Counted from the stretch's first letter, positions 13,089 to 22,302 are shown. The stretch is 64,000 nucleotides of DNA from an unidentified bacterial endosymbiont (GCF_918797525.1 NZ_OU963893.1:3720001-3784000), one strand, 5' to 3'. Program-made: numbers and translations. Notes: generated by a model not told the origin, from the letters alone.

Positions 13089-14951
13089 ATGAGTTTTGAT
13101 ATTGCCAAATACCCGACACTGGCGTTAGTTGACTCCACCCAGGAGTTACGTCTGTTGCCGAAAGAGAGCCTGCCGAAGCTGTGCGACGAACTGCGTCGTT
13201 ACCTCCTCGACAGCGTCAGCCGCTCCAGCGGCCATTTCGCCTCCGGGCTTGGCACGGTTGAGTTGACCGTGGCGCTGCATTACGTCTATAACACGCCCTT
13301 CGATCAACTTATCTGGGACGTCGGCCACCAGGCCTATCCGCACAAAATTCTGACCGGACGTCGCGATAAAATTGGCACTATCCGCCAGAAAGACGGCCTG
13401 CACCCGTTTCCGTGGCGCGGTGAGAGCGAATATGACGTGTTAAGCGTCGGTCACTCTTCCACGTCCATTTCTGCGGGTATCGGTATTGCCGTCGCCGCCG
13501 AAAAAGAGAACAAACAGCGCCGCACCGTCTGCGTAATAGGCGACGGGGCGATCACTGCCGGGATGGCCTTTGAGGCCATGAACCACGCGGGTGATATTAA
13601 GCCGGACATGCTGGTTGTCCTCAACGATAACGAAATGTCGATTTCCGAAAACGTCGGCGCGCTGAATAACCATCTGGCGCAGCTGCTTTCCGGCAAGCTC
13701 TACTCCACCCTGCGCGAAGGCGGCAAAAAAGTCTTCTCCGGCGTACCGCCGATTAAAGAGCTGCTCAAACGCACTGAAGAACACATCAAAGGCATGGTTG
13801 TCCCCGGCACTCTTTTTGAAGAGCTGGGCTTTAACTACATAGGCCCGGTCGACGGCCATGACGTGCTGGGGCTGGTGTCGACGCTTAAGAACATGCGTGA
13901 CCTGAAAGGCCCGCAGTTCCTGCACATCATGACCAAAAAAGGGCGTGGCTACGAGCCGGCGGAAAAAGATCCGATCACCTTCCACGCGGTACCGAAATTC
14001 GACCCGACCAGCGGCTGTCTGCCAAAAAGCAGCGGCGGCATGCCGAGCTACTCGAAAATCTTTGGCGACTGGCTGTGTGAAACGGCGGCCAAAGACAACA
14101 AGCTGATGGCGGTAACGCCTGCCATGCGTGAAGGCTCCGGCATGGTGGAGTTCTCAAAAAAATACCCTGACCAGTATTTTGACGTGGCGATTGCCGAGCA
14201 GCATGCGGTGACCTTTGCGGCGGGCCTGGCAATTGGCGGCTACAAGCCGGTGGTGGCGATTTACTCTACCTTCCTGCAACGCGCCTACGACCAGGTTATC
14301 CACGACGTTGCCATTCAGAAGCTGCCGGTACTGTTCGCGATTGACCGTGCGGGCATCGTGGGGGCGGACGGCCAGACGCACCAGGGCGCATTCGACCTGA
14401 CGTTCCTGCGCTGTATCCCGGACATGGTGATTATGACGCCAAGCGACGAGAACGAATGTCGCCAGATGCTGTTTACCGGCTACCACTATCAGAAAGGTCC
14501 CAGCGCGGTGCGCTACCCGCGCGGCAATGCCGTTGGCGTTGAGCTGCAGCCGCTGGAAAAACTGGCGATCGGTAAAGGACTGGTGAAGCGTCGCGGTGAA
14601 AAAGTGGCCATCCTGAACTTCGGCACATTAATGCCGGAAGCGGCCAGCGTTGCCGAGACGCTAAACGCAACGCTGGTGGATATGCGCTTCGTGAAACCGC
14701 TTGATGAATCCCTGATCCTCAGCATGGCGGAAGGCCATGACGTGCTGGTAACGCTGGAAGAGAACGCCATCATGGGCGGCGCGGGCAGCGGCGTAAATGA
14801 AGTGCTGATGGCGAACCGTAAAATGATCCCGGTGCTGAACCTCGGCCTGCCGGATCGCTTTATTCCTCAAGGCACGCAGGACGAGGCCCGCGCGGCTATT
14901 GGCCTTGATGCCGCCGGTATCGAAGCCAAAATCCGCTCCTGGCTGGCATAA
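13089..14951 (+). CDS. dxs: 1-deoxy-D-xylulose-5-phosphate synthase
   Basis: First enzyme of the MEP isoprenoid pathway: joins pyruvate and glyceraldehyde 3-phosphate using thiamine diphosphate, and also feeds thiamine and pyridoxal synthesis. The 620-aa transketolase-type product has the conserved His in [10 protein letters not shown], the ThDP/Mg motif [18 protein letters not shown] and the catalytic Glu in IAEQHAV. The ATG at 13089 gives the E. coli length; the adjacent in-frame TTG at 13086 is unlikely. The Shine-Dalgarno is weak. Confidence 0.97.
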   Translation: MSFDIAKYPTLALVDSTQELRLLPKESLPKLCDELRRYLLDSVSRSSGHFASGLGTVELTVALHYVYNTPFDQLIWDVGHQAYPHKILTGRRDKIGTIRQKDGLHPFPWRGESEYDVLSVGHSSTSISAGIGIAVAAEKENKQRRTVCVIGDGAITAGMAFEAMNHAGDIKPDMLVVLNDNEMSISENVGALNNHLAQLLSGKLYSTLREGGKKVFSGVPPIKELLKRTEEHIKGMVVPGTLFEELGFNYIGPVDGHDVLGLVSTLKNMRDLKGPQFLHIMTKKGRGYEPAEKDPITFHAVPKFDPTSGCLPKSSGGMPSYSKIFGDWLCETAAKDNKLMAVTPAMREGSGMVEFSKKYPDQYFDVAIAEQHAVTFAAGLAIGGYKPVVAIYSTFLQRAYDQVIHDVAIQKLPVLFAIDRAGIVGADGQTHQGAFDLTFLRCIPDMVIMTPSDENECRQMLFTGYHYQKGPSAVRYPRGNAVGVELQPLEKLAIGKGLVKRRGEKVAILNFGTLMPEAASVAETLNATLVDMRFVKPLDESLILSMAEGHDVLVTLEENAIMGGAGSGVNEVLMANRKMIPVLNLGLPDRFIPQGTQDEARAAIGLDAAGIEAKIRSWLA

Positions 14952-14966
14952 CCCCTCCCCTTTTCT

Positions 14967-15008
14967 GCTCCTGCTATGCTTAAACGTAATGTTTAAAACA
15001 GCAGGAGC
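14967..15008 (+). promoter_or_regulatory. Extended hairpin covering the yajO ribosome binding site
   Basis: GCTCCTGCT (14967-14975) is the exact reverse complement of AGCAGGAGC (15000-15008). A second inverted repeat, TTAAAC/GTTTAA (14980-14985, 14991-14996), is nested inside. The outer 3' arm contains the yajO Shine-Dalgarno AGGAG. The element could regulate yajO translation or attenuate read-through from dxs. Function not tested. Confidence 0.5.
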
Positions 15009-15013
15009 GGACC

Positions 15014-15988
15014 GTGCAATACAATACATTAGGAAAAACTGACCTTAAGGTTTCCCGACTGTGCCTGGGCTGTATGAGCTTTGGCGAGCCTGACAGGGGT
15101 AAACACGCCTGGACGCTGCCGGAAGAGAGCAGCCGCCCCATCATTAAACGCGCCCTCGACGGCGGCATTAACTTTTTTGATACCGCCAACAGCTACTCCG
15201 ACGGCAGCAGCGAGGAGATCGTAGGCCGCGCCCTGCGCGACTTTGCCCGACGCGAGGACGTGGTCGTTGCGACCAAGGTGTACCATCAGGTTGGCGATTT
15301 GACTGAAGGTCTTTCCCGGGCGCAGATCCTGCGCTCCATTGACGACAGCCTTCGCCGCCTGAACATGGATTACGTGGACCTGCTGCAGATCCACCGCTGG
15401 GATTACAACACCCCAATTGAAGAGACGCTGGAAGCCCTGAACGACGTGGTGAAAGCCGGGAAAGCGCGCTACATCGGCGCGTCGTCTATGCATGCTTCGC
15501 AGTTTGCCCAGGCGCTGGATCTGCAGGCGCAGAACGGCTGGGCGCGTTTTGTCAGCATGCAGGATCACTACAACCTGATCTACCGCGAAGAAGAGCGCGA
15601 AATGCTGCCGCTGTGCTACCAGGAAGGCGTGGCGGTGATCCCCTGGAGCCCGCTGGCGCGCGGCCGCTTGACCCGCCCGTGGGGCGAAACCACGGCCCGC
15701 TCGGTGTCTGACGAGTTTGGCAAAACGCTGTATGAAGGCACCGAGGGCAGCGATGCGCTGATTGCCGAACGTCTGGCAGGCATTGCCGACGATACGGGCG
15801 CAACGCGCGCGCAGGTCGCGCTGGCGTGGCTGCTGAGCAAACGTGGTGTTGCGGCACCGATCATTGGCACGTCTCGCGAGGAACAGCTGGATGAGCTGCT
15901 GAGCGCGGTGGATTTAACGCTAACGCCAGAGCAGATTGCCGAGCTGGAAACGCCGTATCAGCAGCATCCAGTGGTGGGGTTTAAGTAA
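15014..15988 (+). CDS. yajO: Aldo-keto reductase YajO
   Basis: NADPH-dependent aldo-keto reductase family protein; the E. coli homologue has been implicated in making ribulose-derived xylulose in thiamine-related metabolism, but its natural role is uncertain. The 324-aa TIM barrel carries the catalytic tetrad elements FFDTANSYSDG (Asp, Tyr), ATKV (Lys) and LLQIHRWD (His). It begins at GTG with AGGAGCGG just upstream, which lies in a hairpin. It follows dxs by 62 nt. Confidence 0.93.
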   Translation: MQYNTLGKTDLKVSRLCLGCMSFGEPDRGKHAWTLPEESSRPIIKRALDGGINFFDTANSYSDGSSEEIVGRALRDFARREDVVVATKVYHQVGDLTEGLSRAQILRSIDDSLRRLNMDYVDLLQIHRWDYNTPIEETLEALNDVVKAGKARYIGASSMHASQFAQALDLQAQNGWARFVSMQDHYNLIYREEEREMLPLCYQEGVAVIPWSPLARGRLTRPWGETTARSVSDEFGKTLYEGTEGSDALIAERLAGIADDTGATRAQVALAWLLSKRGVAAPIIGTSREEQLDELLSAVDLTLTPEQIAELETPYQQHPVVGFK

Positions 15989-15993
15989 ACACA

Positions 15994-16025
15994 AGCCGGG
16001 TGGCGCTGCGCTTACCCGGCCTACA
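15994..16025. repeat. REP-like palindromic element
   Basis: GCCGGGTGGCGCTGCGC followed by TTACCCGGCCTACA has the core of the enterobacterial REP (PU/BIME) element, with an imperfect palindrome. It marks the boundary between the conserved yajO end and the AT-rich island. Confidence 0.75.
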
Positions 16026-16054
16026 CTCTCTGACGCCATTATAAGCAGCAGCTT

Positions 16055-16516
16055 TTAATACCGCTCTTTGGTCATTGAGCCATCTTTTTTATTCATAATG
16101 TACAGATTACCATCAACATAAAACTTGATTTTATTGCTTTCAGGAAATCTGAAAGCAACCTCAAGAAGGTTATTTTTCTCAATGCAATTTTTCTCTGAAG
16201 TCATATCAGAAAAACAAAAATAATCCTCGTGCAGCGAATCCCGCAGATACCCGTCCCCCACGTCCCAGACCGTCAAAACAAATCTCTGTCCGGAGGGAAT
16301 ATTGTATTTTTTCTTAAGCATATCCCGCTGAGATAACCACCAGTTAATTCTCCCCCGGTCCGTTAACGGGAAATGGTCTACGATAATATAATCATAGCCA
16401 AGGCTATTCGTACTGCGATGAACATCAATGATTTTCACAGGATAAATATGTCCCCAGGAACTATAAACAATCACAGCCAAAGCAATCGCCGTATAAATAA
16501 ACCAGGATTTTTTCAT
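16055..16516 (-). CDS. DUF943 family membrane-anchored protein, copy 3 (distal)
   Basis: The function is unknown; the family (DUF943) is restricted to enterobacteria as far as I know. The 153-aa product has one N-terminal membrane helix (about 5-24) after MKK, so the rest should be periplasmic. The family core is clear: PVKIIDVH (26-33), FPLTDRGRINWWL (49-61), a KYNIP stretch, WDVGDGY (84-90), FCF..DM and NCIEK. Cys101 and Cys111 could form a disulfide. It is last of three tandem paralogues, 1 nt after copy 2, and differs from copy 1 at few sites. The AT-rich composition differs from flanking yajO and thiL, suggesting transfer. Confidence 0.85.
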   Translation of the reverse strand: MKKSWFIYTAIALAVIVYSSWGHIYPVKIIDVHRSTNSLGYDYIIVDHFPLTDRGRINWWLSQRDMLKKKYNIPSGQRFVLTVWDVGDGYLRDSLHEDYFCFSDMTSEKNCIEKNNLLEVAFRFPESNKIKFYVDGNLYIMNKKDGSMTKERY

Positions 16517-16517
16517 A

Positions 16518-16979
16518 TTAGTTCCGTTCTTTAGTCATTAAGCCATCTTTTTTATTCATAATGTATTTATTATCACCAATAATAAAATTAACATTGTTTT
16601 TATCAGAAAATCTGGCATCAACTTTAAGAAGTTTATTTTTCTCAATACAGTTCTTCTCTGATGTCATATCAGGAAAACAAAAATAATCCTCTCGCGGCGA
16701 ATCCCGCAGATACCCGTCCCCCACGTCCCAGACTGTCAAAACAAATTCCTGCCCGGAGGGGATGCTGTATTTTTTCTTAAGCATATCCCGCTGAGATAAC
16801 CACCAATTAATTCTTCCTCGATCCGTTAACGGGAAATGGTCAACGATAATATCATCATAATCAAATCTATCAGTGCTGAGATGGACATCAATTATTTTCA
16901 CGGGATAGATATAATCCCATAAGCTAACAACAATCACAGCCAAAGCAATTGCCGTATAAATAAACCAGGATTTTTTCAT
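16518..16979 (-). CDS. DUF943 family membrane-anchored protein, copy 2 (middle)
   Basis: Middle paralogue, again 153 aa with the same layout: N-terminal helix, then the conserved PVKIIDVH, FPLTDRGRINWWLSQRDML and WDVGDGYL blocks and the Cys pair. It is the most divergent of the three, chiefly at residues 17-43 and 117-138 (for example KVDARFSDKNNVNFIIGD in place of EVAFRFPESNKI...), while the core 44-76 is almost unchanged. It starts 1 nt after the stop of copy 1 (TAACATG) with no strong Shine-Dalgarno, so translation is probably coupled. Role unknown. Confidence 0.85.
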   Translation of the reverse strand: MKKSWFIYTAIALAVIVVSLWDYIYPVKIIDVHLSTDRFDYDDIIVDHFPLTDRGRINWWLSQRDMLKKKYSIPSGQEFVLTVWDVGDGYLRDSPREDYFCFPDMTSEKNCIEKNKLLKVDARFSDKNNVNFIIGDNKYIMNKKDGLMTKERN

Positions 16980-16980
16980 G

Positions 16981-17442
16981 TTAATACCGCTCTTTAGTTA
17001 TCGAGCCATCCTTTGTATTCATAATGTACATATTATCACCAACATAAAACCTGATCTTATTGCTTTCAGGAAATCTGAAAGCAACCTCAAGGAGGCTAAT
17101 TTTCTCAATACAATTCTTCTCAGAAGTCATATCAGGAAAACAAAAATAATCCTCGTGCGGCGAATCCTGTAGATAGCCGTCGCCCACGTCCCAGACCATC
17201 AAAACAAATCGCTGCCCGGATGGGATATTGTATTTTTCCTTAAGCATATCCCGCTGAGATAGCCACCAGTTAATGCGCCCCCGGTCCGTTAACGGGAAAT
17301 GATCAACGATAATATCATTATAGCCCAGCCTATCCGTACTACGATGGACATCAATGATTTTCACAGGATAGATATGGTCCCAGGAACTATAAATAATTAC
17401 AGCCAAAGCAATCGATATATAAATAAGCCAGGTTTTTTTCAT
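16981..17442 (-). CDS. DUF943 family membrane-anchored protein, copy 1 (proximal)
   Basis: First of three DUF943 paralogues, 4 nt downstream of the DUF3289 gene and certainly in the same transcript by spacing. The 153-aa product opens MKKTWLIYISIALAVII, a single membrane helix, and then carries the family core with Cys101 and Cys111. It is very close to copy 3 over the C-terminal third (LLEVAFRFPESNKI shared). Position directly after a possible effector gene suggests an immunity-like role, but that is inference. Confidence 0.85.
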   Translation of the reverse strand: MKKTWLIYISIALAVIIYSSWDHIYPVKIIDVHRSTDRLGYNDIIVDHFPLTDRGRINWWLSQRDMLKEKYNIPSGQRFVLMVWDVGDGYLQDSPHEDYFCFPDMTSEKNCIEKISLLEVAFRFPESNKIRFYVGDNMYIMNTKDGSITKERY

Positions 17443-17446
17443 ATCA

Positions 17447-18289
17447 TTATTGCCCCGTCAGTTTTACAGAAGCATTGAAGTTCGTCACAAAAGGTTTAAA
17501 TGAAAAGCGGTTATATCGTTGAAGAACAAACCATATCCGAAAAAACCTGAAGTTTTGGTATAGTTTTTTCGTGATATCTTCTCGCCCCAGGCCAAAATGA
17601 TCCTGAGCCTCAACTAATATCTCCGCCTCCCATCCAATCTGGTATCGTCTAAAATTAAGCATAACAATTCTCTGGAAATAGATATCATGGACGGTGATCC
17701 CCATTCCATTAAATCTGTCTTCGAAATCATTAAACTTAGGCAATATCGTCCTCGATATTTCCGTTCGTACATCCCAAATAAAACTCTGACTACCAACGTG
17801 TTTATGCCTATCACTGACATATTTATTAATTACATCCCTGATAACACCGAGCGTAGTATCTCTATATTGCCTTGCCCTGAGAAGATCAGAAAATGATCTG
17901 TTGAGTAACGCACTATAACCATAAGGCCTGCCATCGCCATGCTGAAAATGGTTAATCATCTCTCCAATTAAGTTTTTATATTGCCCGAACGCAAACGCCC
18001 CTGACAACTCCCTCATTTCATCGAAAAGTATACTGGCGCATTGATCAGGGGTAACGCTTTTATCGTCTTTGAGAGAGTACCCAGTAAAGAATGGAGCGTT
18101 AAGATATTTAACTGTGTTATCTTTGAAGGACATACTATAAGGATCGACTATAGTCGAAACATCGTTAAGCCCTAGTGACTGTAATTCTACAGCAGACAGA
18201 TCGCTATACTGCATGTCATCTGTACTTGCATCATTAATTCTATGTTTTGTCTGAAAAAGTATTTCGCAAGGAAAATTCATTTCGTACAT
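17447..18289 (-). CDS. DUF3289 family protein, putative effector-like
   Basis: The function is unknown. I recognise the DUF3289 family from the pattern MQYSDLS..L, DVSTIVDPYSM, a Cys-containing SILFDEMRELS, GEMINHFQHGDG, FNGMGITVHD, then AQDHFGLGREDI and the C-terminal FRIWFVLQRYNRFSFKPFVTN. The product is 280 aa, without signal peptide or clear membrane helix. The ATG at 18289 is preferred: AAGGG lies 6 nt upstream, whereas the ATG at 18295 abuts it. The composition is AT-rich, unlike the flanks. It heads an operon with three DUF943 genes, an arrangement like an effector with immunity genes. This family sometimes sits in polymorphic-toxin contexts, but toxicity here is inference. Confidence 0.8.
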   Translation of the reverse strand: MYEMNFPCEILFQTKHRINDASTDDMQYSDLSAVELQSLGLNDVSTIVDPYSMSFKDNTVKYLNAPFFTGYSLKDDKSVTPDQCASILFDEMRELSGAFAFGQYKNLIGEMINHFQHGDGRPYGYSALLNRSFSDLLRARQYRDTTLGVIRDVINKYVSDRHKHVGSQSFIWDVRTEISRTILPKFNDFEDRFNGMGITVHDIYFQRIVMLNFRRYQIGWEAEILVEAQDHFGLGREDITKKLYQNFRFFRIWFVLQRYNRFSFKPFVTNFNASVKLTGQ

Positions 18290-18686
18290 ATTCATCCCTT
18301 AATAGTACACGTGCTAACAATCCTATAACTTACATCCTCATTCCAAGGTCATCATACGCCAGACGGCAAGACAAAAACACGATAAATAAATCAAATAGCG
18401 GAATTATATAAATTACATTTATTTAATGAATAAAGTTTTATTTACAAATTCATTAGATTAATTAAATCATTCGTTCGTCGCCAATGAAAGACTGAGCAGA
18501 AGTGGGGGATATAGGTGTCATTGCCTTCCACCTTACAACCCTAACCTGAATCTTTTAGAGCGAAAGTGGAAGTTAATGAACGAGCATACCGGGAACAGTC
18601 GTTATTTCAGTAATCCCCGATGTTTCAGAGATGACATTTGCAACCTGAGGTAACGGGTGTAGGTATTAAACCGGACAAGCTCTACG
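18290..18686. other. AT-rich non-coding stretch at the island edge
   Basis: About 400 bp between the DUF3289 start and the thiL stop. Positions 18375-18480 are strongly AT-rich and could hold the island promoter, but no convincing -35/-10 pair was found. Short open stretches in 18550-18660 match nothing I know and may be gene remnants. No trace of pgpA could be read. Confidence 0.5.
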
Positions 18687-19658
18687 TTAAGCAAAGTGAT
18701 CAAATCCTTTCCAGTCCAGCGTTACCGGTGCGCCCTCGCGGACAAATTGTAGCCCTTCGCTCTCCGGCATAATCTGCCCAATACAGGTGAACCGCGCGCC
18801 AAGATGCGCCAACGCTACGTCGAGCGTGCCGCGGTTCAATTCCGGAACGGTAAAGCACAGCTCGTAATCTTCACCGCCGGACAGCGCCCAGCGCAGAGCC
18901 TGCTCGGGTTCAGCGTGGCGGAGAAGTTGTTCTGAAAGCGGGAACGAGTCGAGATCGATCCGCGCCCCCACGCCGCTGGCTTTCAGGATATGGCCGAGAT
19001 CGGAGATCAGCCCATCGGACAGATCGATAGCCGAACTGGCGCGATCGCGCAGCGCCTGGCCGTGCAGAATACGTGGCGTTGGGCGCAGATGGCGCTTCAC
19101 CAGATACGCCGCATCGTCAGCCTCTTCAACCGTTAAGCGATTCTGAAGGATAGCTAACCCCGCGGCGCTGTCACCCGGCGTACCGGTCACGTAGATCCAG
19201 TCCCCCGGCTTCGCGCCCGAGCGCTTCAGCGCACGGCCAACCGGCACATAGCCGTGGATTGCCAGCGTCATCGACAGCGGCCCGGCGGTGGTATCGCCCC
19301 CAATCAGCTGCATATCGTAGTAGTTAAGCTGGTCAAATAGCGCGTCGCTAAAGGCCTCAAGCCAGGCTTCATCAACATCGGGAAGGGTCAAGGCCAGGGT
19401 TAACCACGCGGGATCGGCCCCCATGGCGGCCAGGTCGCTCACGTTGACGGCCAGCGCTTTATACGCCAGATCGGCAGGATTGATGTCCGGTAAGAAATGT
19501 CGCCCACACACTAAGGTGTCGGTGCTGATTGCCAGCGTCTGTTTTTCGGGAACATTGAGAAGTGCACAGTCATCGCCGATGCCGGTTTCAACGTCAAGAC
19601 GAGAGGTTCTGACACGGTCGAAATAACGGGCAATCAGGGAAAATTCGCCGCATGCCAT
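18687..19658 (-). CDS. thiL: Thiamine-monophosphate kinase
   Basis: Phosphorylates thiamine monophosphate to the active cofactor thiamine diphosphate. The 323-aa product has the family's N-terminal GDDCALL and the ATP/Mg-binding [12 protein letters not shown], with [16 protein letters not shown] and [13 protein letters not shown] further on. The last residues are WKGFDHFA; E. coli ThiL continues with two more residues and there overlaps pgpA. Here the stop follows HFA and the sequence changes to island DNA, so the 3' end coincides with the island boundary. The two lost residues are unlikely to matter. Confidence 0.95.
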   Translation of the reverse strand: MACGEFSLIARYFDRVRTSRLDVETGIGDDCALLNVPEKQTLAISTDTLVCGRHFLPDINPADLAYKALAVNVSDLAAMGADPAWLTLALTLPDVDEAWLEAFSDALFDQLNYYDMQLIGGDTTAGPLSMTLAIHGYVPVGRALKRSGAKPGDWIYVTGTPGDSAAGLAILQNRLTVEEADDAAYLVKRHLRPTPRILHGQALRDRASSAIDLSDGLISDLGHILKASGVGARIDLDSFPLSEQLLRHAEPEQALRWALSGGEDYELCFTVPELNRGTLDVALAHLGARFTCIGQIMPESEGLQFVREGAPVTLDWKGFDHFA

Positions 19659-19682
19659 ACGTTATGCCTCAGCAAAGAAAAG

Positions 19683-19729
19683 AAAAACCGGAGCCGCACT
19701 GCCGGTTGCGCAGTGCAAGACTCCGGTTT
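19683..19729 (-). terminator. Hairpin with T-tract between nusB and thiL
   Basis: Read on the minus strand, AAACCGGAGT and its complement ACCGGTTTTT-type arm (GCTCCGGTTTTT) enclose a second, inner pairing TTGCACTGC/GCAGTGCGG, and TTTTTCTTTT follows. It looks like an intrinsic terminator or attenuator within the nusB-thiL transcript. Confidence 0.7.
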
Positions 19730-19734
19730 GCGGA

Positions 19735-20154
19735 TCACTTTTTGTGGGGACGAATTGCCGGTGCGGCTTTATCCAGCACGCCATTAACAAATTTATGGCT
19801 GTCTTCTGCGCCAAAGGTTTTCGCCAGCTCAATCGCTTCGTTGATCGCCACTTTGTACGGCACATCATCACGTTTAGACAGCTCGAACAGCGCAATGCGC
19901 AACACGGCTTTTTCAACCTGGCCCAGCTCTTCAAGCAGACGAGACAGGTATGGCTTCATCAGGCCATCGAGATACGCGCTATTAGTCGCCACTCCCGACA
20001 GCAGTTCACGGAAGTACAGAACGTCAACGTCTTTCACGTCCTGTTCTGCCAGGAACTGGTATTCAACATCAGCGATGTCGTTCTGGGACAACTGCCAGGA
20101 GTAAAGTGCCTGAACGGCACATTCACGGGCGCGGCGACGAGCAGCAGGTTTCAC
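19735..20154 (-). CDS. nusB: Transcription antitermination factor NusB
   Basis: Binds boxA RNA together with NusE (ribosomal protein S10) to support antitermination of rRNA operons. The 139-aa all-helical protein starts [20 protein letters not shown], the Arg-rich RNA-binding N-terminus, and has the conserved [15 protein letters not shown] and FVNGVLDK segments. It sits 20 nt after ribE, the usual ribE-nusB-thiL arrangement, and is followed by a terminator-like hairpin before thiL. Confidence 0.97.
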   Translation of the reverse strand: MKPAARRRARECAVQALYSWQLSQNDIADVEYQFLAEQDVKDVDVLYFRELLSGVATNSAYLDGLMKPYLSRLLEELGQVEKAVLRIALFELSKRDDVPYKVAINEAIELAKTFGAEDSHKFVNGVLDKAAPAIRPHKK

Positions 20155-20174
20155 GGAATTCCCCTTACAAAAAA

Positions 20175-20645
20175 TCAGGCCTTGATGGCTTTCAATACAT
20201 TGATCATTTCAAGCGCGGTCAGTGCAGCTTCTGCACCTTTGTTACCGGCTTTGGTGCCAGCACGTTCGATGGCTTGTTCAATACTTTCGGTGGTCAGCAC
20301 GCCGAACGCGACAGGAATTTCAGCATCCTGTGCAACGTGTGCCAGACCGTTGCTTGCACCGCCCGCAACGTATTCGAAGTGCGCAGTGCCGCCACGAATA
20401 ACAGTACCCAGCGCAATCACCGCGTCGTATTTACCGGTTTTCGCCAGCGCGCCGGCTGCCAGAGGCAGTTCATAAGCACCTGGAACCCAAACAACGGTAA
20501 TGTTGTCATCTTTAACCTGGCCGATACGTTTCAGGGCGTCAATCGCACCTTCCAGCAGGCTGTCGTTGATGAAGTTGTTGAAACGCGCAATGGTGATGGC
20601 GACGCGAGCGTCCGGGGTAGCTACAGCAGCTTCAATAATGTTCAT
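20175..20645 (-). CDS. ribE: 6,7-dimethyl-8-ribityllumazine synthase
   Basis: Penultimate step of riboflavin synthesis: condenses the pyrimidinedione with dihydroxybutanone phosphate. The 156-aa protein, usually a 60-subunit shell, has the family motifs ARFN at the substrate pocket, [23 protein letters not shown] and [15 protein letters not shown]. The gene is called ribE in E. coli and ribH elsewhere. It lies 87 nt after ribD in the same direction; no FMN riboswitch was seen. Confidence 0.97.
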   Translation of the reverse strand: MNIIEAAVATPDARVAITIARFNNFINDSLLEGAIDALKRIGQVKDDNITVVWVPGAYELPLAAGALAKTGKYDAVIALGTVIRGGTAHFEYVAGGASNGLAHVAQDAEIPVAFGVLTTESIEQAIERAGTKAGNKGAEAALTALEMINVLKAIKA

Positions 20646-20732
20646 ACTCTTCCTTTACGGGTTCATTTGGCCCCGCAGGGGGGCGGATTTTATCATAATA
20701 CTTTGCGCACTGCTTCCCTATTTCAGGGGCAA

Positions 20733-21836
20733 TTACGCTGTCGTTAAGTGGAGGCAGACATCCGGACCTACCGGACGAATCTCGCTGAATTTGAGTTGCG
20801 GTGCATCGGCCAGTTTTTCAAGACCGGGCAGCACAAACAGGCCGCGCGCATCGTTGCCTAACAGTTTAGGCGCAACGTAGACAAGAAGCTCGTCCACCAG
20901 CCCCGCCTGAAGCAGCGCACCGGCGAGCGTTGGGCCCGCTTCGACCCAGATGCTGTTCACCTGCTGCTTACCCAGCAGCATCATCAGCACCACCAGATCA
21001 AGATGCCCATTGTGCTCCGGCACCATAATGCTGCGCACCCCTTCCGGCCATTCACGCGTATCTTCCTTCGTGCGGGCAATCCAGGTTTCCCCTGGCTGCT
21101 GCACGATACGGTGTTCCGGCGACACGCGGTTCTGGCTATCAATGATAATCCGCAGCGGCTGGCGCAGGTTTTCCTGCGGGTAGAGCGCCTGGGTATCCGC
21201 ATTCAGCTCGTTCCAGCGCACGGTCATGGCCGGATCGTCAGCCAAAACGGTTTCACTGCTGGTGAGAATAGCATGGCTTTGCGCGCGCAGACGTTGCACA
21301 TCGCGCCTTGCCTGTGGCGAGGTTACCCACTGGCTCTCGCCGCTTGCCATTGCCGTGCGGCCATCCAGCGAGGCGCCAAGCTTCAGCTGAATAAACGGGA
21401 AGCCGGTGCGCATACGCTTCAGGAAGCCTTTGTTGATCGCTTCTGCGTCTTGCATCATCAGACCGTGGCTGACGTCGATCCCTTCCTGCTGCAGACGATA
21501 AAGACCGCGCCCGGCCACCTGCGGATTTGGATCCTGCATCGAGGCGACCACCCGCGTGACCCCCGCCGTAATCAGCGCGTCGCAGCACGGCGGCGTGCGG
21601 CCGTGGTGGCTGCAGGGTTCAAGGGTCACGTAGGCCGTGGCGCCGCACGCCTTTTCTCCGGCCATGCGCAAGGCATGGACTTCGGCATGCGGCTCACCGG
21701 CACGATAGTGAAAGCCTTCGCCCACAATTTCGCCATCTTTAACGATGACGCACCCGACGTTGGGATTAGGATGGGTAGTGAATCGACCGCGCTGCGCCAG
21801 TTTCAAGGCGCGCGCCATGTAAATCTCATCCTGCAT
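20733..21836 (-). CDS. ribD: Bifunctional riboflavin deaminase/reductase
   Basis: Carries out the second and third steps of riboflavin synthesis. The N-terminal deaminase half (about 1-145) has the zinc motif HAEVHAL and EPCSHHGRTPPCCDAL. The C-terminal half is the reductase, with KLGASLDGRTAM and the VEAGPTLAGALL NADPH-binding stretch. The product is 367 aa. The ATG at 21836 matches the E. coli start; the reading frame extends further upstream inside nrdR. The start is 4 nt after the nrdR stop and lacks a strong Shine-Dalgarno, so translation is likely coupled to nrdR. Confidence 0.97.
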   Translation of the reverse strand: MQDEIYMARALKLAQRGRFTTHPNPNVGCVIVKDGEIVGEGFHYRAGEPHAEVHALRMAGEKACGATAYVTLEPCSHHGRTPPCCDALITAGVTRVVASMQDPNPQVAGRGLYRLQQEGIDVSHGLMMQDAEAINKGFLKRMRTGFPFIQLKLGASLDGRTAMASGESQWVTSPQARRDVQRLRAQSHAILTSSETVLADDPAMTVRWNELNADTQALYPQENLRQPLRIIIDSQNRVSPEHRIVQQPGETWIARTKEDTREWPEGVRSIMVPEHNGHLDLVVLMMLLGKQQVNSIWVEAGPTLAGALLQAGLVDELLVYVAPKLLGNDARGLFVLPGLEKLADAPQLKFSEIRPVGPDVCLHLTTA

Positions 21837-21840
21837 GAGC

Positions 21841-22302
<462 letters not shown>

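Larger units (their letters stand above)
16055..17443. repeat. Three diverged tandem repeats of 463 bp (DUF943 genes)
   Basis: Gene stops fall at 16055, 16518 and 16981, exactly 463 bp apart: each unit is a 462-bp gene plus one base. All three can be aligned without gaps in the protein, so the array arose by clean tandem duplication, followed by divergence at two variable patches. Confidence 0.85.

Noticed and set aside
16055..17443. Assembly artefact creating false tandem repeats
   Set aside because: The three copies differ at many positions in protein and DNA, so they are not collapsed or duplicated reads of one gene.
18640..18760. Plus-strand open stretch reading into thiL antisense
   Set aside because: The part inside thiL is forced by the thiL sequence; the part outside is too short to judge.
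20646..20732. FMN riboswitch before ribE or ribD
   Set aside because: The gap is only 87 bp and shows no conserved RFN-element stems; enterobacterial FMN riboswitches are normally upstream of ribB.
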